Shown: in pieces, positions 36,022 through 48,188 of the stretch
Layout: each line of letters starts with the position of its first letter
How positions within the stretch are numbered: position 1 is the stretch's first letter
DNA from: Hermatobates lingyangjiaoensis
Lineage: Eukaryota; Arthropoda; Insecta; Hemiptera; Hermatobatidae
Assembly (NCBI GenBank): GCA_026182355.1
Contig: JAPFBL010000577.1
Location: forward strand, 62,001 to 126,000
Length of the DNA stretch: 64,000 nucleotides
Direction: 5' to 3'
Made by a program: the position numbers and the translations under genes
Notes under the pieces: generated by a model
What the model was told of the DNA's origin: nothing
What the model saw: only the letters and a program-made list of their open reading frames with translations
Databases searched by the model: none

Positions 36022-38190
36022 GGGTGATTTTTTGCTTTAGAACCTTCAATTCACGCAATCTCACAGGGCAGGACTTCGAGAAAGCGTTGTGCCCATCATG
36101 CTTCAGGCCCCGTCGCCCACAATTCTTGCACGTGACAACGGTCTTATCAGGACACTCACGGGAGTTGTGATCTCGGCCACAGTATCCGCACGCCGGGCTT
36201 TCGCTACTACATTTCGTGGACACATGGCCGAACCCCAGGCATCTAAAGCACTGGCAAAGCTCCTTATATGGTGACACTGGGCACAGTCGCCAATCGATCC
36301 TTATCTTCTTACCGCTGACGACGTCTGTAAATTTACCGCTGGCAACCGTGCAGACGACAGTCATGGCCCCCTTAGTCCTGGAGGGTATTTTGAATAAGGG
36401 AGAGATATCCCCTTCACTTATTCCCTCATTATTAATTACCAGCTGCCGAGAGATATCTTCAAATGCAAGATCTGCGGGGACCGACCTTATCTGAATCCTA
36501 GGTGGCATGGGGGGAACGCCTCTCGCAGTTCCCCAGTCCGACAAATCTATGGCCTTCATCAATCGCCCAGCATCATCCGATGAAGCAGTGACCACCATGA
36601 CTGCCTTACCGGATGGTCTCGCAGAGTCGACACGGACGCCTAGAGTTGATGGATTCAACTTCCGCCGCACAAAGGACAAAAGTCGTTCTCCCTTCATGTC
36701 AGGGTCATCTCCTTTGGGAGTTATGAGCACTAAATTCTCCCTAGGAGCGAGGTTTATCTCTTTCAAAGACACTGGCTTTATGAGCTCAGATCCCAAAGGT
36801 TCCCTCAATATTTCTGGAGCGGCCTTAGTTTTCTTCCTCCTCCTCTTTTTTGACTTCCCAACAAGGTGCCATTCCAATGGTTTCTCTCCCGCAGGGGCCA
36901 ATTTTGGAAGTGTTACCTTATCTGCATAGGTCACTTTTTCAGTCTGCCGAGGCAGGGAGGCTCCACCCTTCACCACAGTCGACAGCCGAGAGACTTCATT
37001 CGTGACGCTCTGGAGTTCTACCCTAAGGGTAGATATATCATTTCGATGATATTTCCAAATCCATTTGGATCAGGGTAGTCCTAAAACTATCAGCGTGTAG
37101 GTGCTGGTAAGACAAGTGTTACTTCCGCCGGGACTGTGGGGGAGTCCCTAGGGCGTGACCTAGCCTTATCTGCATAGGTCACTTTTTCAGTCTGCCGAGG
37201 CAGGGAGGCTCCACCCTTCACCACAGTCGACAGCCGAGAGACTTCATTCGTGACGCTCTGGAGTTCTACCCTAAGGGTAGATATATCATTTCGATGATCT
37301 AAGATGTCGTTTTTTACGGAGGTAATCATTTCCTCCCGGAATGCTGAGAAAATGTCCCTCATCTCCTCCCTAAGGCAGGGGATGGGCTCCTGGCATCTTT
37401 TGGGGGTGCCCTCACTCTCTTTGAGACTAAGTTCAGCTCTTATATCATGCAGTACCCCCATGATCCGCGTATTATGTTCCTTCAGTCGTGCTGCTACGCC
37501 GCATTCATCAAGGGCGTCGATGTCCTTATCCATTAGGCTTAGGATATTTATTCCCTTAACCAGGTGATCGATTATGGCATGATCTATGCACTCATGTGCA
37601 AGAGGGGCTTGTGCCTTTGGATTAATGGTTTTCGCCGACTCAACCACCTGCTGCACTGGCCGAGTGGAAGCATCTCCCTCCAAAGGCTCCATAGTTGTAG
37701 GAGAATTCTCCTTCCTCCTCATCTCTGGTCCCGTGCGTCGAGCTAGACCTTCTGACTTAGTTTTCCTGGGTCCAGCCATCGTAACTGTATGGCCTTGTCT
37801 TACTACAGCCCTGTCGGCGCACAATCGCCTTTTGCTGGTGCTAGGGAGGCTTTTAATTGGTTTTGAGGTCGCCTCCTGCCTCGGTGGAACGTTTCTTGAG
37901 CGTTCAAGGAGGTTACTAAGGAGTGAATCCTTCGTACCACTTGAGTCGCTGCTCGAGAAGAACTCCTTCTCCGAGTCCGGCCCCGTGCTGGGATCATTGG
38001 GGTTAATCGGTTCATACGTCACCTTACACTTCGGAGTGGGAATATCCTCTGCCTTTATAAATTTCCCGTCAGGGCCCTTGGGCCTCAGTTTCGGCGTCTT
38101 CCTTTCTGCTAAGGCAATGGTCTCCTTTGATGATTTCGAAGTGGTCGAGTATTTTGTGTAGTCATTTGCATTTTGTGAAGAAGTTTCCAT
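35993..38190 (-). pseudogene. LINE 1 ORF1: nucleic-acid-binding protein, interrupted by duplication
   Basis: One frame runs 38190-37090 (METSSQNANDYTKYSTTSKS to VLPAPTR) and another 36976-35993. The second ends in three zinc knuckles (CFRCLGFGHVSTKC, CGYCGRDHNSREC and CKNCGRRGLKHDGH). The peptide VKGGASLPRQTEKVTYADK occurs in both frames, because 136 bp are duplicated (36916-37051 and 37164-37299) and the intervening sequence introduces a stop. Without the duplication the protein would be one ORF1 of the normal kind, which packages LINE RNA. Confidence 0.88.
36916..37299. repeat. 136-bp direct duplication inside LINE 1 ORF1
   Basis: The copies at 36916-37051 and 37164-37299 appear identical (both contain CCTTATCTGCATAGGTCACT) with a 248-bp period. 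The 112-bp spacer starts with CCAAATCCATTTGG and is not found elsewhere in the window. Confidence 0.92.
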
Positions 38191-39107
38191 TGGGGTTTAA
38201 AGCCCACGACTGCAGGGGGCTATCCGACCTGGGCATGCCCAGCTAGCAGAGTTACCCGCTAGCCTCCGAGTTCACCCGGAGAGCCGGTTACACCCCCGGT
38301 GGAGGGAGACACTCAACCTCCGATGGGGGTCCCAGGCCCGTACTAACCGAAGCTTTCGGGGCTCCCCAGGGACGATCTGGGGCACCACCCTGCAGCGCCT
38401 GCCAGGCGGGGGACTCCTGTGGGTAGACGGTCGCCAGCCCGACCGACCCTTAGATGAATCAATTTCAAATGGCCCGGCCGGGTACTGTGCCCACACCCAC
38501 AGGAGCCAGCTCGAAAAAACCAAGACAAATCCATTATCCAGTAAAGAGATCCAAAACGAAGCCATGTGCGTTACCCTGCACAGGGACCCTTACACGGTAC
38601 TAACAGCCGGGCCAGCTGCACCGCGGTTTTTTAAAGAGGTGTTACTCCTCTGGGGGCGGGCCACGGAGGCCGCGCCACCGCCCGATAGGTGAAATCCACC
38701 CCCGAGCGGAGGCCCGGCCACCACAACTTACCCCGGTGTGCCTTTCTTAGTTGATGCCGCTCAAGGCAGACATGTTAAGCCCCCCCACCACTTCAAGTGA
38801 AGGCACATTGGGGGGGCACATTTTGTACCCGAAACGAATGGGTTTCCCTCTTATAAATTGCTTCGCGTAGTGCTTGTCAAAGTAGGGAATCATGCTCTCG
38901 TCTACTGCAAGGTACTCTGGAAATCCACCATGGTTTTTGAACTTTTTTTGGAGATCATCCATCAAGGGACTCAGCTTAGAAGTACGGTCATTGGTTGTTA
39001 TGGTATTATCCTGAAAGTGTAAGTTATGTAATATGTAATGTAATGTATGTAATGTAATATGTACGCGGAATTGTTCAATTTTTTACTAGTTTATATGTAC
39101 AATGAAC

Positions 39108-39472
39108 TTATTTCTCAATATAACTGCCGTCGCGATCGATGCACTTCTCTAAGCGGTGTTTTCATCCCATTATGCCATTCTTGAAAAAATCTGCAGGCTG
39201 ATTTTGAAGCCAAGTTCTTGCTGCATGTTTTGCTTCATCAGTGGTGTTAAAACGGACTCCTTTCAGGTGTTCTTTAAGTTTTGGGAAGTCAGATGGAGCT
39301 AGATCAGGGCTGTAAGGGGGGTGGGGCAACAATTCCCATCGGAATTCCCTCAAAATTTCCTTCGTAATCCTTGCAGAATGAGCTGGAGCATTGTCATGAT
39401 GGAAGAGGATTCCACGATGAAGCTTTCCTGGGCGTTTTTTAGCTACTTGTGTCCTTAGCTTTTTCAAAACGT
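39108..39472 (-). pseudogene. mariner-like transposase, C-terminal piece
   Basis: The frame includes ILFHHDNAPAHSARITKEIL, PPYSPDLAPSDF and ends KCIDRDGSYIEK with the stop at 39108. These are the second and third Asp motifs of a DD34D mariner (SETMAR/GVQW-like branch). The N-terminal half lies at 45686-46360, on the far side of LINE 2. The 15 bases GCTTTTTCAAAACGT (39458-39472) are the target duplication of that LINE. Confidence 0.88.
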
Positions 39473-40039
39473 ATGGCCAGCACCTACAAGCTGAATGGTT
39501 TAAGGACTACCATGCTGGTCAGTGACCTGGGTCGTCCCCCCGAAGGGGAAAATGCCCTAAAACCCGGGCCAGGCCCTATCTTAAAGATAGGTACCAGTTT
39601 TAAGGATTCTACCTAATAAGAATCCCTACCCACTGGTGAGGGTCGGGGTCTAGCTCCCCTAGTTGCTATGCAGGCAACCTCCCGAGAAGATACTGCTTCT
39701 CACACAGCGACACATCACATACGATCATTTGTGTCTACTCTACCTGAGTAAGGAACCACAGCCACCACGAGTCCGTCCGCATGACGAGGCATGGGTGATA
39801 ACCTGAAAATTAGAAAAAGAAGTAAAGAAGAGCAAGTAAGAAAATAACCGAAACTAAAATCACCCATGGGCTTGGAAGCCTCGTCCCCGTGGTACCGATA
39901 GTATTTTAAGAGCACTCGGGTGGTACTCCGGACCTTAGTCCTACTGAACCTGCTATTAGGAACAGGTATAGGTCAGTGGCCTTGTGGAAAAAAAAAAAAA
40001 AAAAAAAAACAGAGTTAGTCGAGCTCTCGTCAGAATTAT

Positions 40040-43000
40040 CTAATCAGATGAAGAGGAGTTGTCCGTATTCAGTGGCAGTTGAAGGGCTATGTTGGCATTA
40101 TAATGTTTTGTGCTGGCATAATCATTTTTCATACGTTTTGTAATTAGCTTCGTTGCATATCTCTTAAATGCGATGAATCTTGATTTTGTTGAAATCAGTT
40201 TATATAGCGGAGGAGGCCAGTCAAGTCCGAGAGAATGAATCTTTAGCCTAAACTGAACTTGATCTGAAGTGTAATTATTACATTCAAAAAGTAGATGATA
40301 TGGGGTGTCAATTTTGGCTTCATTGCAATCTTGACAAAATGGGCTTTCAACTGCCTGGAAGGAATGTAAGAAGGAACAGAATTTACCGTGACCTGAAAGG
40401 ATTTGAGATATAGCAAAATTTGGATGAAAAAATTTCTTGTTTAGGTGTCTATGAAAATTTTTGATGAATTTTAAGATATGATTTAGTCTAGGTTGAGCTC
40501 TAAATTCATTCTCCCATCTTCTGGTAAGATATTCATTTATGATTTTAAATTTTTCTTTCAAAGTGTAGGCTTCACGTCTGTCCATCAAATTTTGGAGGTC
40601 GTTGTTTGGTAGATTAGAGTGATTCATCAGATAATTTTTTAGCATTTTGGCTTGTAGATTAAATTTTGCAGGTAATGTTCTTGATAATAAGCATAGGACA
40701 TGAGTCGGAACTGTCTTATAGAATTGGGCTGCCTGTATCAGACTTACTCTATAAACTCTATTTAGATTTATCATAGCCGAATTTGGTAATCTATTGAACC
40801 AAACTTCGGAGCCATATGCTACTATGCTTTCCACAATAGCTTTATGTGCACTCCTTAATTGGGTGTGAGTTATACCCCATCTGTATCCTGCAACTGTTCT
40901 GAAAATACTGAATTTGTTGATTGCTCTTTGTCTTAAATCCTTTAAATGAAATTTGAAATCCATGTTTTTGTTTATAGTTAAGCCAAGAAGTTTAATATTT
41001 TGCGAAAATTTTATGTTATTATTGTTAATTTTAAAAATCGGCTTACGTTGGAGATTGCCTCTAAGCATAATTGCTTGGGATTTATTTGCTGAGATGTTTA
41101 AACCAACTTTTGTCGCCCAGTTGTTGACAATGTCCAGCATAATTTTTGCCTTATCTTCTAATTTCCTTCGTGAGTTCTCTTCAATTAATATGAAAATGTC
41201 GTCAGCGTATGCAATGAATCTAAAATCAGAATTTTCAATTTCGTGAAGTAAATCATCAATGTAAATATTCCAAAAGATGGGAGATAATGAAGATCCCTGT
41301 GGGCACCCTCTAGTTATAAGATGTGAAACTTTTTCCTGATTTCCTTGAAATATTATTTTACGGTGAGTTAGGTAGGAAGATATAATATTGATCATGTTGT
41401 TATTACAGCCTTTTTCTGATAATTTATTTAATAGTATTTCGTGAATAATGGTATTAAAAGCATCGCTGATATCTAAGGCAATCCTGCAATTAGACGATGA
41501 TCTGATGAATCAATGAATTGTAGCAATTTGAGCAAAGCTGTAGTTGTAGATTGATTGTTTCTAAATCCAAATTGTAAATGGTTTATTGAATTTTGATAAT
41601 TTATACTTGTTTCTATTTTCTTTCTTAAATAAATTTCGAATATTTTTGCAATGTTTGAAATAAGGGAAATAGGTCTTAATTTTCCTGGTTGTTTTTTCGG
41701 GATAAGAATGACATTTGCAGTTCTCCAAGCTACAGGAAAATATCCTAATTGTAGGCAATCGTTGAACAGAGAGACTAAATGTGGTGATAATATATCGTTG
41801 CCTAGTTTAATCATATTAGATGTTATTTTGTCTGGACCTGGAGCTCTATTTGAGCGTCTGCTTTTGATTATGTCCTTGATCGTGTCTACTTGTGCTAAGT
41901 CATCGTCTAATATAGGTTCTAAAGGATTATAACACCTATAGTCACATCTAGTGGGGAATAATTTTATTAATTCGTCTTTAATTGTCTCTTTCCAAGTAAT
42001 GTTATTCAGAGTGGAGATCGTATTGTTTGGAGGTCTTTTTATAATTTTCCAAAATTTCTGCCAGGGGTTTGTCTTAGAACCTTGTCTGACAAAACGATTC
42101 CAAGATTTCATCTTGGATATCCTTATCTCGCACAAATATGCTCGCTTTGTTGTTTTATATTTTTCTATAGCATCGTTGTTATGTGGATATTTACGAAGTT
42201 TTCTTTTTTCCTTTTGCACATTAGCTTTGAGTTTAGCTAATGTGTCTGACCACCATGGAGGTCTGTTTATTTTACTTGAGAATTTAATTTTATGCAGGAT
42301 TCTTTAATTGCTACTTCAATGTTATTAATTGTTTCATCAATCTCAATAGAGGATTTGCATCTGATAGGATGTTGAAAAAGCTTATTTTGTAATGATGCTT
42401 TGTACGCAGCTGGATTTTTAATTGTGAAACGATATTCGCTATTGTTGTGAATTACACTTTGTGGAGACCAAGAAAATGCGATAATATTGTGATCTGATGG
42501 GATAATATTATCAAGAACTTCCCAATCATCTATTGTAGTAGAATTTAAGTTACGGCACAAGGTTAAGTCTATGTTACTATATATTGCAGAGCTTACTTTT
42601 TTTCCCGGGTAAGTAGGATAAATATTTGGGGAGTTCAACAAATTTAGTTTATTATGCGAAACAAAATTCTCAATTTTTCTCCCGCGTGGATCGGTTCTTG
42701 AATTGTACCATAGAGTTGATTTCGCATTAAAATCACCTGCCAAAAATAACGGAGACCTTTACATGTTTTAATAATTTTTTCCAAAAATATTAACGTTTCC
42801 TCTATGTTGTGGTTCTGATGGCAATAAATGGAAGAAACTATGAAATTTGAACCATTGAAGGTGAAAGCACAAGTCGAGACGCTCTCAGAACTGAGTTGAG
42901 ATATAAAACATACATCAAAAAGTTTTTTCTTATACACAATTGCTGATTTGGAATTTTTTGAGAAAGAAACGGTATCATAATTGGGTCCTAGTTGTAATTT

Positions 43001-43135
43001 TTGTCTTTTATTAAGTTTTTGTTCCTGAGTTAAAATTATGTCTGGATTTAGTTTGGAGAGGTTTATATATAATCCATCTGTAGCACTAGGACTTTTCATC
43101 AGATTTATTTGAATGAATTTTATTTTCCTAATCAT
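40040..43135 (-). pseudogene. LINE 2 ORF2: AP endonuclease and reverse transcriptase
   Basis: It starts at 43135 (MIRKIKFIQINLMKSPSATD), overlapping the ORF1 stop by 8 bases. The endonuclease shows LTQEQKL, AGDFNAKSTLWYNSR and SDHNIIAFSW, with a frameshift near 42720. The transcriptase has RSNRAPGPDKITSNMI, RGCPQGSSLSPIFWNIY and the active site AYADDIFIL near 41200. Breaks occur near 42260 and 41470. The C-terminal CQDCNEAKIDTPYHLLFEC resembles the zinc-binding end of R1-type LINEs. Only three frame changes separate it from a complete protein of about 1,030 residues. Confidence 0.92.
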
Positions 43136-44438
43136 AGTTGATTCTCGAAATTAAATAGGCTTTGTATTTGCAAAAAGTTGGACAAGTAGGATCTCTGACA
43201 GTATGAGTTCCTTTGCAGGCGGCACAGGTAGGAGGTAACAATTTTGATTTACATTCCTCAAACTTGTGACCAGTTTTACCACAATGTCCGCATGTGTCTT
43301 TAGTTTTTTTGCAATTATTTGAGACATGTCCAAGACCTTGGCATTTGAAACATCTTATTATTCTTATATAATCCCTGAAATAATGAGATGACAAATTATA
43401 GTATATTCTTGTTTGAGACTGAAGAATTTGTCTTATTCGAGGTGATAATTCAAATACACAGTCTACTTTATTTTGGAAATTTTTGTTTTTAAGTCTGATA
43501 ACTAGGCTAAATTCAAGTTTGAAAGATTCCCACGTTAATACTCCGTTTAGATTAGTGTCATATATTTTCTTCATCATAATATTACTTTCATCCTCTGATG
43601 GTAAACCACTAATAAGTATTCTAGGATTTTTCTTAGGTATGACACTTGCTTGAAGACCAGCTTCTTTTAATTTTATGTTATTTGTGAAATCTTCTATGTT
43701 TTGGTTATCGGTGCGTACTAATATTGAACCTTTTTTAATGGTTGAGCTTTGAATTTTCAAATTCAACCCTTCTAAATGATTTGGATTAATTTCCTCCTCC
43801 TCATTTACCTTTGAAATTTTGACAAGGGCTGTTGGTTGAATTTGTAAGTTATTTTTTAAAATTCCTGCATATGACTTATTTTGCAAGATGTTAGTTTGTT
43901 GGTTTTTCTCTATTAAATTTTTTGTCACTTTGATGTCAGAGCAGATGTTATCCATTTGGTTTAATTTATTAGCCATGTTGTCTTGATAATTGTGAAAATC
44001 CTTGGTTATTTCTTTTAATTCTGATACTTCTTTGGATAAATTTTTAATATCTATTTTTAATTCTTCCACCTCATTACTTGATTCTTTTTGAATAAAACTG
44101 TGATTAGTCTGTAGAGCCTCTTGATATAGCTGTTCTAGAGCTCTTGTATAGGACAAAATTTGTTCTTGATTTTTGACACTAAACTTTTTATTCATAACAT
44201 AACCATTAATAATTTTATGGATCGCTTTTGTTGTATCATTAAATTTAGATAGTGCTGATAAATTGGTCACATCTGACTGTTTCGTGTTTTCCTTAGCCTT
44301 TTTACTTCCTTTTTTTTTAGAGCAAGATTGACTAGTAATGGTCCGTATTAAATTGGTGTAATCACCACTTGACAACTCGCAATCGGAAGACTCCGAAGAA
44401 CTAGAGATTTTATGTCTACTTTTAGGCGTGTCTGACAT
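43128..44438 (-). CDS. LINE 2 ORF1: nucleic-acid-binding protein
   Basis: An uninterrupted 436-codon frame starts at 44438 (MSDTPKSRHKISSSSESSDC). It has a Ser/Lys-rich N-terminus, a coiled-coil-like stretch around residues 110-190 (ELKIDIKNLSKEVSELKE), then zinc knuckles near residues 365-425 (CFKCQGLGHVSNNC, CGHCGKTGHKFEEC, CAACKGTHTVRDPTC). Such proteins coat LINE RNA for target-primed reverse transcription. It is the best preserved LINE gene in the window. Confidence 0.92.
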   Translation of the reverse strand: MSDTPKSRHKISSSSESSDCELSSGDYTNLIRTITSQSCSKKKGSKKAKENTKQSDVTNLSALSKFNDTTKAIHKIINGYVMNKKFSVKNQEQILSYTRALEQLYQEALQTNHSFIQKESSNEVEELKIDIKNLSKEVSELKEITKDFHNYQDNMANKLNQMDNICSDIKVTKNLIEKNQQTNILQNKSYAGILKNNLQIQPTALVKISKVNEEEEINPNHLEGLNLKIQSSTIKKGSILVRTDNQNIEDFTNNIKLKEAGLQASVIPKKNPRILISGLPSEDESNIMMKKIYDTNLNGVLTWESFKLEFSLVIRLKNKNFQNKVDCVFELSPRIRQILQSQTRIYYNLSSHYFRDYIRIIRCFKCQGLGHVSNNCKKTKDTCGHCGKTGHKFEECKSKLLPPTCAACKGTHTVRDPTCPTFCKYKAYLISRINYD

Positions 44439-45685
44439 AGTGAAATGCGCTACTGTGGTATTAAATTAAATTTTAAACTTGACACCCGAAATTAAACAAA
44501 GTACCGGGTTGATTAGCGTTAACCCGCTATCTTAGCGATAGCGGGAGAGAAGAGGTGCCTTTGACGGGCGGTGACAAAGAGATCAAAGGCCAGCCCACTG
44601 ATTAACTCCGCGCCTGATAGTAACCCGAGTCGCGCTTTAATCTCCTTCAACTCTTTGATCTAATAGCTCAAACAAATATTATTATTAAAAACAGATCTAT
44701 CGCCACTGAATAATTCGCTAACAATAACAGATTAAATTAAATTAAAAAGAATTTTTATTACAAAGGGAATTTAATTAAATGCAAGAACAATTGGAGATTA
44801 GGAGCCCAGCAATCAGCAATATTCCCAATCTCCTTTAACACAATTTAACACAAAGAGACAAATTAAAATAAATATTAAACAAAATAAAAACTGACTTTAA
44901 AACAAACAATAGAATTAAATTCTGACAGACTGACTGAAATTGAAGGTATAATAATATTGATGAGAAATAAATAAAAGAAAAATTAAGTAGACCTCGTGAG
45001 AGAATACCAGAACAATGGGGTTCACCAGCCAGCAGCGAAGGACCGGGTATCCGTAAGGCAAGAGAAAAATTAAGGAGAAATTAAAGAAAGTAAAATAAAG
45101 AAAATAATTAAGGAAATAATTAAGGAAAGTAATTAGAGAAGGTAATTAAGAAAAGGAATTTAAAATAAGAAGCTCAGAGGTAGAGTTGACAGGGGTCTGA
45201 CGAAGGTGAGCGTAGTAGATAACAAGGGTCGTCGCGCAAGCGATAAGCCGACCCTTGCACCCAGCTAGACCGAACTAAACCAAACTAATTCAAAAAACTT
45301 CAAATTAAAATTGTAATAAGACTAATGAACAGAATTAAACCAAACTTTACGATTTTAATCCAATGATTATTGCTCAGAAGGTATCAAAATTGGAGGACAA
45401 TCGAGTGATCCGGAGAGGAGATACAAGAGAAAAAAGAAAAAGTTTGAATTAAATTTATTACTAAAGAATAAAAATTTAAAGAAATAAAAGGATTTGTTTA
45501 AATAAAGAAAGCTGAAATAGCTAGACAAGGAAGCCTACTGGACAGTAATAGTTGGAGTAATAAAGCCAACCTTCTAAGCAGATAGAATTAAATCAAGGGA
45601 GCTTATCTGGGCAGGGAACAGCGAAGAGCCAGGAAACGAGGTAAGCCGGCAGCGATCCTTCCCCTTGCAAGTCTCGAGCGCAACT
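44439..45685 (-). other. LINE 2 5' leader
   Basis: No open frame of note is present. On the plus strand it is rich in AATTAAGGAAA-type purine blocks between 45060 and 45170. Two hairpin-like TAGCGATAGC motifs sit near 44532-44545. Confidence 0.6.
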
Positions 45686-46360
45686 GCTTTTTCAAAACGT
45701 CAACGTAATACGATCCCGTGACAGTTTTTCGACCTTGTAAGAAATCAACTAGAACAACGCCTTCCTGGTCCCAGAAAACAGTAGCCATCACCTTGTTCAC
45801 AGACCTCTCAGACTTGAATTTGATTGGACCTGCTGAACCACGAGGAAGCCACTGTTTGGACTGTTGTTTGGTTTCAGGATCATACTGGTAAACCCATGTT
45901 TCATCCCCAGTAAGAATTCGTCCGAAAAACGAGTTTTCATTTGCTTCAATTTTCGTCAAAATCACTGTTGAGAGTTCACATCTGAGATTCAGTGGTCAGG
46001 GCGCAACGCTTTTGGGACCCATCTGGCCGAAAGCTTGCTCCGGCCTAAATCTTCATGTAAAATTGAATGAGCTGAACCAACTGATATTTCCAGAGTCTGA
46101 GCTATCTCATCCACTGTCAATCTTCCATCTTCTTCAACCAGGCTCCTAACAGAATCAACATTTTCATAATTTCTTGAGGTTGTTGGTCTTCCACGGCCTT
46201 CTTCATCTTCAACAGCTTCTCTGCCTTCTTTAAATCTTTAAATTCTTGCACCAAAGACTGTATGGGTTCAACAATAGGCGTGGCAGTTTGTCTAAAATAG
46301 TCGTCTACAAAACGGTTTCCCTGTCTGTATATGCGGTATTTAGTCCTAATATCATTGGCT
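45686..46360 (-). pseudogene. mariner-like transposase, N-terminal piece
   Basis: From about 46290 downward the frames give a helix-turn-helix domain (EGRGRPTTSRNYENVDSVRS, LTVDEIAQTLEISVGSAHSI), then SARWVPKALRPD, a WVPHxL-type motif. After a frame change come RILTGDETWVYQYDPETKQQ and VNKVMATVFWDQEGVVLVDF (45965-45690). The first catalytic Asp is in TGDETW. LINE 2 then interrupts the gene in KTVTGSYYVDVLKK; the remainder is at 39108-39472. Confidence 0.88.
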
Positions 46361-46489
46361 GTTTTAATCCATTCACTGCGGCAGCTATCGCATAAAAGTC
46401 TCTAAAATTTAAAGCTGCCTATATATAGTCACCACCGCAAAATGAGGTATTGAATATATTTAGTACAACCGCAATCTGGACTTAGTTTA

Positions 46490-48074
46490 TCAGTGTCTTA
46501 CTGTAAGTCTTGAGGGGCAATTACCTAAGCTGGCTGCAGTTGGTTTTGTTTTCCAGTAAACGTCATTTTCATAGCGCAATAGGATGTCATGAATCAATTG
46601 TAACTTGAACTGGAGGAACGTCTTCTGACCTCCATTCTTCTTATAAATGCAATGACAATTTTGGATGCAAATTTCAAATAATCTGAAGGCAATTTTCTTG
46701 TAATATTTCTTTACACCTTTTCGAACAAGTGAAGCACAAGATGTTATTTGATCCATAAGATCAACTCCTGCCATGTGTTCTTTTTTAGATCTTATGCAAA
46801 CTGTTGGTTTCATTGTTTGTTTTCCAGCTACACTGACTTCTTCCATTTCACCTTCATAAATAGTGCTCAACATATTCACATCTTTTTTGTCCTTCCATTT
46901 CATGTGCATGATTTTTCCCTTGTACTGTTTGACAGTCTCTCATTATTCCATTTTTTACGGTTTACCACAGCTGACAAATTCTTACGATTGCATCTTACCG
47001 TACCGACAGCATCAGTTTTGTTTTTTAACAAAATATCATACAGTTCTGGTGAAGAATAATAGTTTTCAATGCCAAGACAATAACCCTGATTGAGCAATGG
47101 CTCCAACAAGTGTAATACTACTTTAGAAGGTTTTGTAATATTTTCATTCCCAGCACAATCATAGCGTGTTTCTTTGCCAGTATATATGCACAAGTTCCAA
47201 ACATAACCAGTTTTTGATTCGGCAAGTATAAAAGACTCTAACCCGAATTTTGCTCTTTTCAATGGTATGTACCGTTTCCACTTCAACCTCCCTTTCCAAA
47301 GAAGGAGAGATTCATCAATGCTTATGTTCCTTTCAGGGGTGTAGCTTTCCTTGAACTTAGACACGAATAGGTCTAGCAATGGTCGTATTTTCTTCAAGGG
47401 ATCGCTGCTTTCCTCTTCGTCTGTGAAATGAAAATATTTCATGATAAGCAAAAACCTATCACGAGACATAATCTTTCCAAATATGGGTGTATGAGCAATG
47501 GATTTGTTGAGTGATAATCATTTATATGTGGCTTATTTACAATGCCTTGTAATGCAACTAAAGCTAACATAACAAACACTTCTCCTTCATTTGTATGTTG
47601 CCATAATAAATCACGACTTTTCCTTTTCATCTTTCCAGATGCACGTTTTTCATCAATATATTTTCTTGCATAATTGTTTGTTTCTGTCACGAGCAATTCA
47701 ATTATGTCTCCATCAATAAAGGACTTGAATATGCCAACAGGATCTGTAATGCCTTGGAGCTCTAACTTGACGCCAAAATTACCTGTGAATTCAAATGCAC
47801 TTCTATCACATTCAGAGGTATCACGCCATAGTTGATGTTGACTATCAAAAGTTGCATCATCTTCTTGGGTTTCATCGTCCATTTGTTCTAAATTTTCATA
47901 TTCTAAATCATCGTCTGTGGTATTATTTCTTGATGCATTTGACGCTTCCTCATCAGATTGTATGTCATCCAGGAATTCATCATTTACATCAATAGTTTCT
48001 AGAAGTGACAACATCACTTCTTGTACGTCAGCTTCTTTAGAAATATCTAATTTTCTCTTTTTTCGCTTATCCAT
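46490..48074 (-). pseudogene. piggyBac 4 transposase, frameshifted, altered catalytic residue
   Basis: MDKRKKRKLDISKEADVQEV starts at 48074, followed by an acidic N-terminus. Frames change near 47460 and 46905. The first catalytic motif is ISIDESLLLWKGRLKW (about 47305). The second site reads CLGIENYYSS (about 47065), with Glu where the other copies in this window have Asp. The third is MAGVDLMDQI (about 46760). The protein ends at 46490 without the usual C-terminal cysteine finger. The element is otherwise colinear with the family over about 530 residues. Confidence 0.9.
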
Positions 48075-48188
48075 AATGAAATAAAACTAAAATTTACAAA
48101 AATGTTAGATAGAGCTTATTATATAGTTAGTATGTTCTGAAGGGAAATGAAAAGAGAACTGTTATACACATATAAATAGATATACGTA

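Larger units (their letters stand above)
32605..38816 (-). mobile_element. LINE 1, R1-like, full-length with 14-bp target duplication
   Basis: CACATTTTGTACCC stands at 32591-32604 and again at 38817-38830, and the piggyBac 3 frame is continuous across the joined site. The 6.2-kb insert has a GC-rich 5' leader (38191-38816), ORF1 with zinc knuckles, ORF2 with endonuclease and reverse transcriptase, and a 3' UTR. No poly(A) tail is seen. Confidence 0.93.
31703..38965 (-). pseudogene. piggyBac 3 transposase, interrupted
   Basis: The upstream piece (38965-38831) has LAVDESMIPYFDKHYAKQF and RGKPIRFGYKM, the first catalytic Asp motif. After the LINE the frame continues from 32590 with WALCSKGGYLHSFDLYMGKT, then the second motif TVFFDNYFTS (about 32410), the third motif MGYVDIMDQAVSTYRTR (about 32100), and a C-terminal cysteine-rich finger (CRQCKGRASFRYKKCDVG, HPKCFEAYH) ending at 31703. 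The catalytic residues and the finger are all preserved. The acidic N-terminus is lost, and a frameshift lies near 32390. Confidence 0.9.
31305..39000 (-). mobile_element. piggyBac element 3, split by LINE 1
   Basis: TTAA at 31301-31304 is followed by the 3' end CCCATTATGGCCGAAAG. The transposase reads upward to 32590, is interrupted by a 6.2-kb LINE with a 14-bp duplication, and resumes at 38831-38965. The N-terminal part and the 5' end are missing; a mariner (from about 39070) occupies that side. Confidence 0.85.
39473..45685 (-). mobile_element. LINE 2, R1-like, full-length with 15-bp target duplication
   Basis: GCTTTTTCAAAACGT at 39458-39472 and 45686-45700 flanks a 6.2-kb LINE, and the mariner frame (VDVLKK to LRTQVAKK) joins across it. 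It has ORF1, ORF2, a 3' UTR of about 570 bp and a purine-rich 5' leader of about 1.25 kb (44439-45685). An A22 run at 39988-40009 lies on the plus strand, so it is T22 in the element and is not its tail. Confidence 0.92.

Noticed and set aside
37586..38161. 191-codon forward frame
   Set aside because: It is antisense to the well-supported LINE 1 ORF1.
39988..40009. A22 run as the LINE 2 poly(A) tail
   Set aside because: It is on the strand opposite to the element and lies about 500 bp inside its 3' edge, so it is not a tail.
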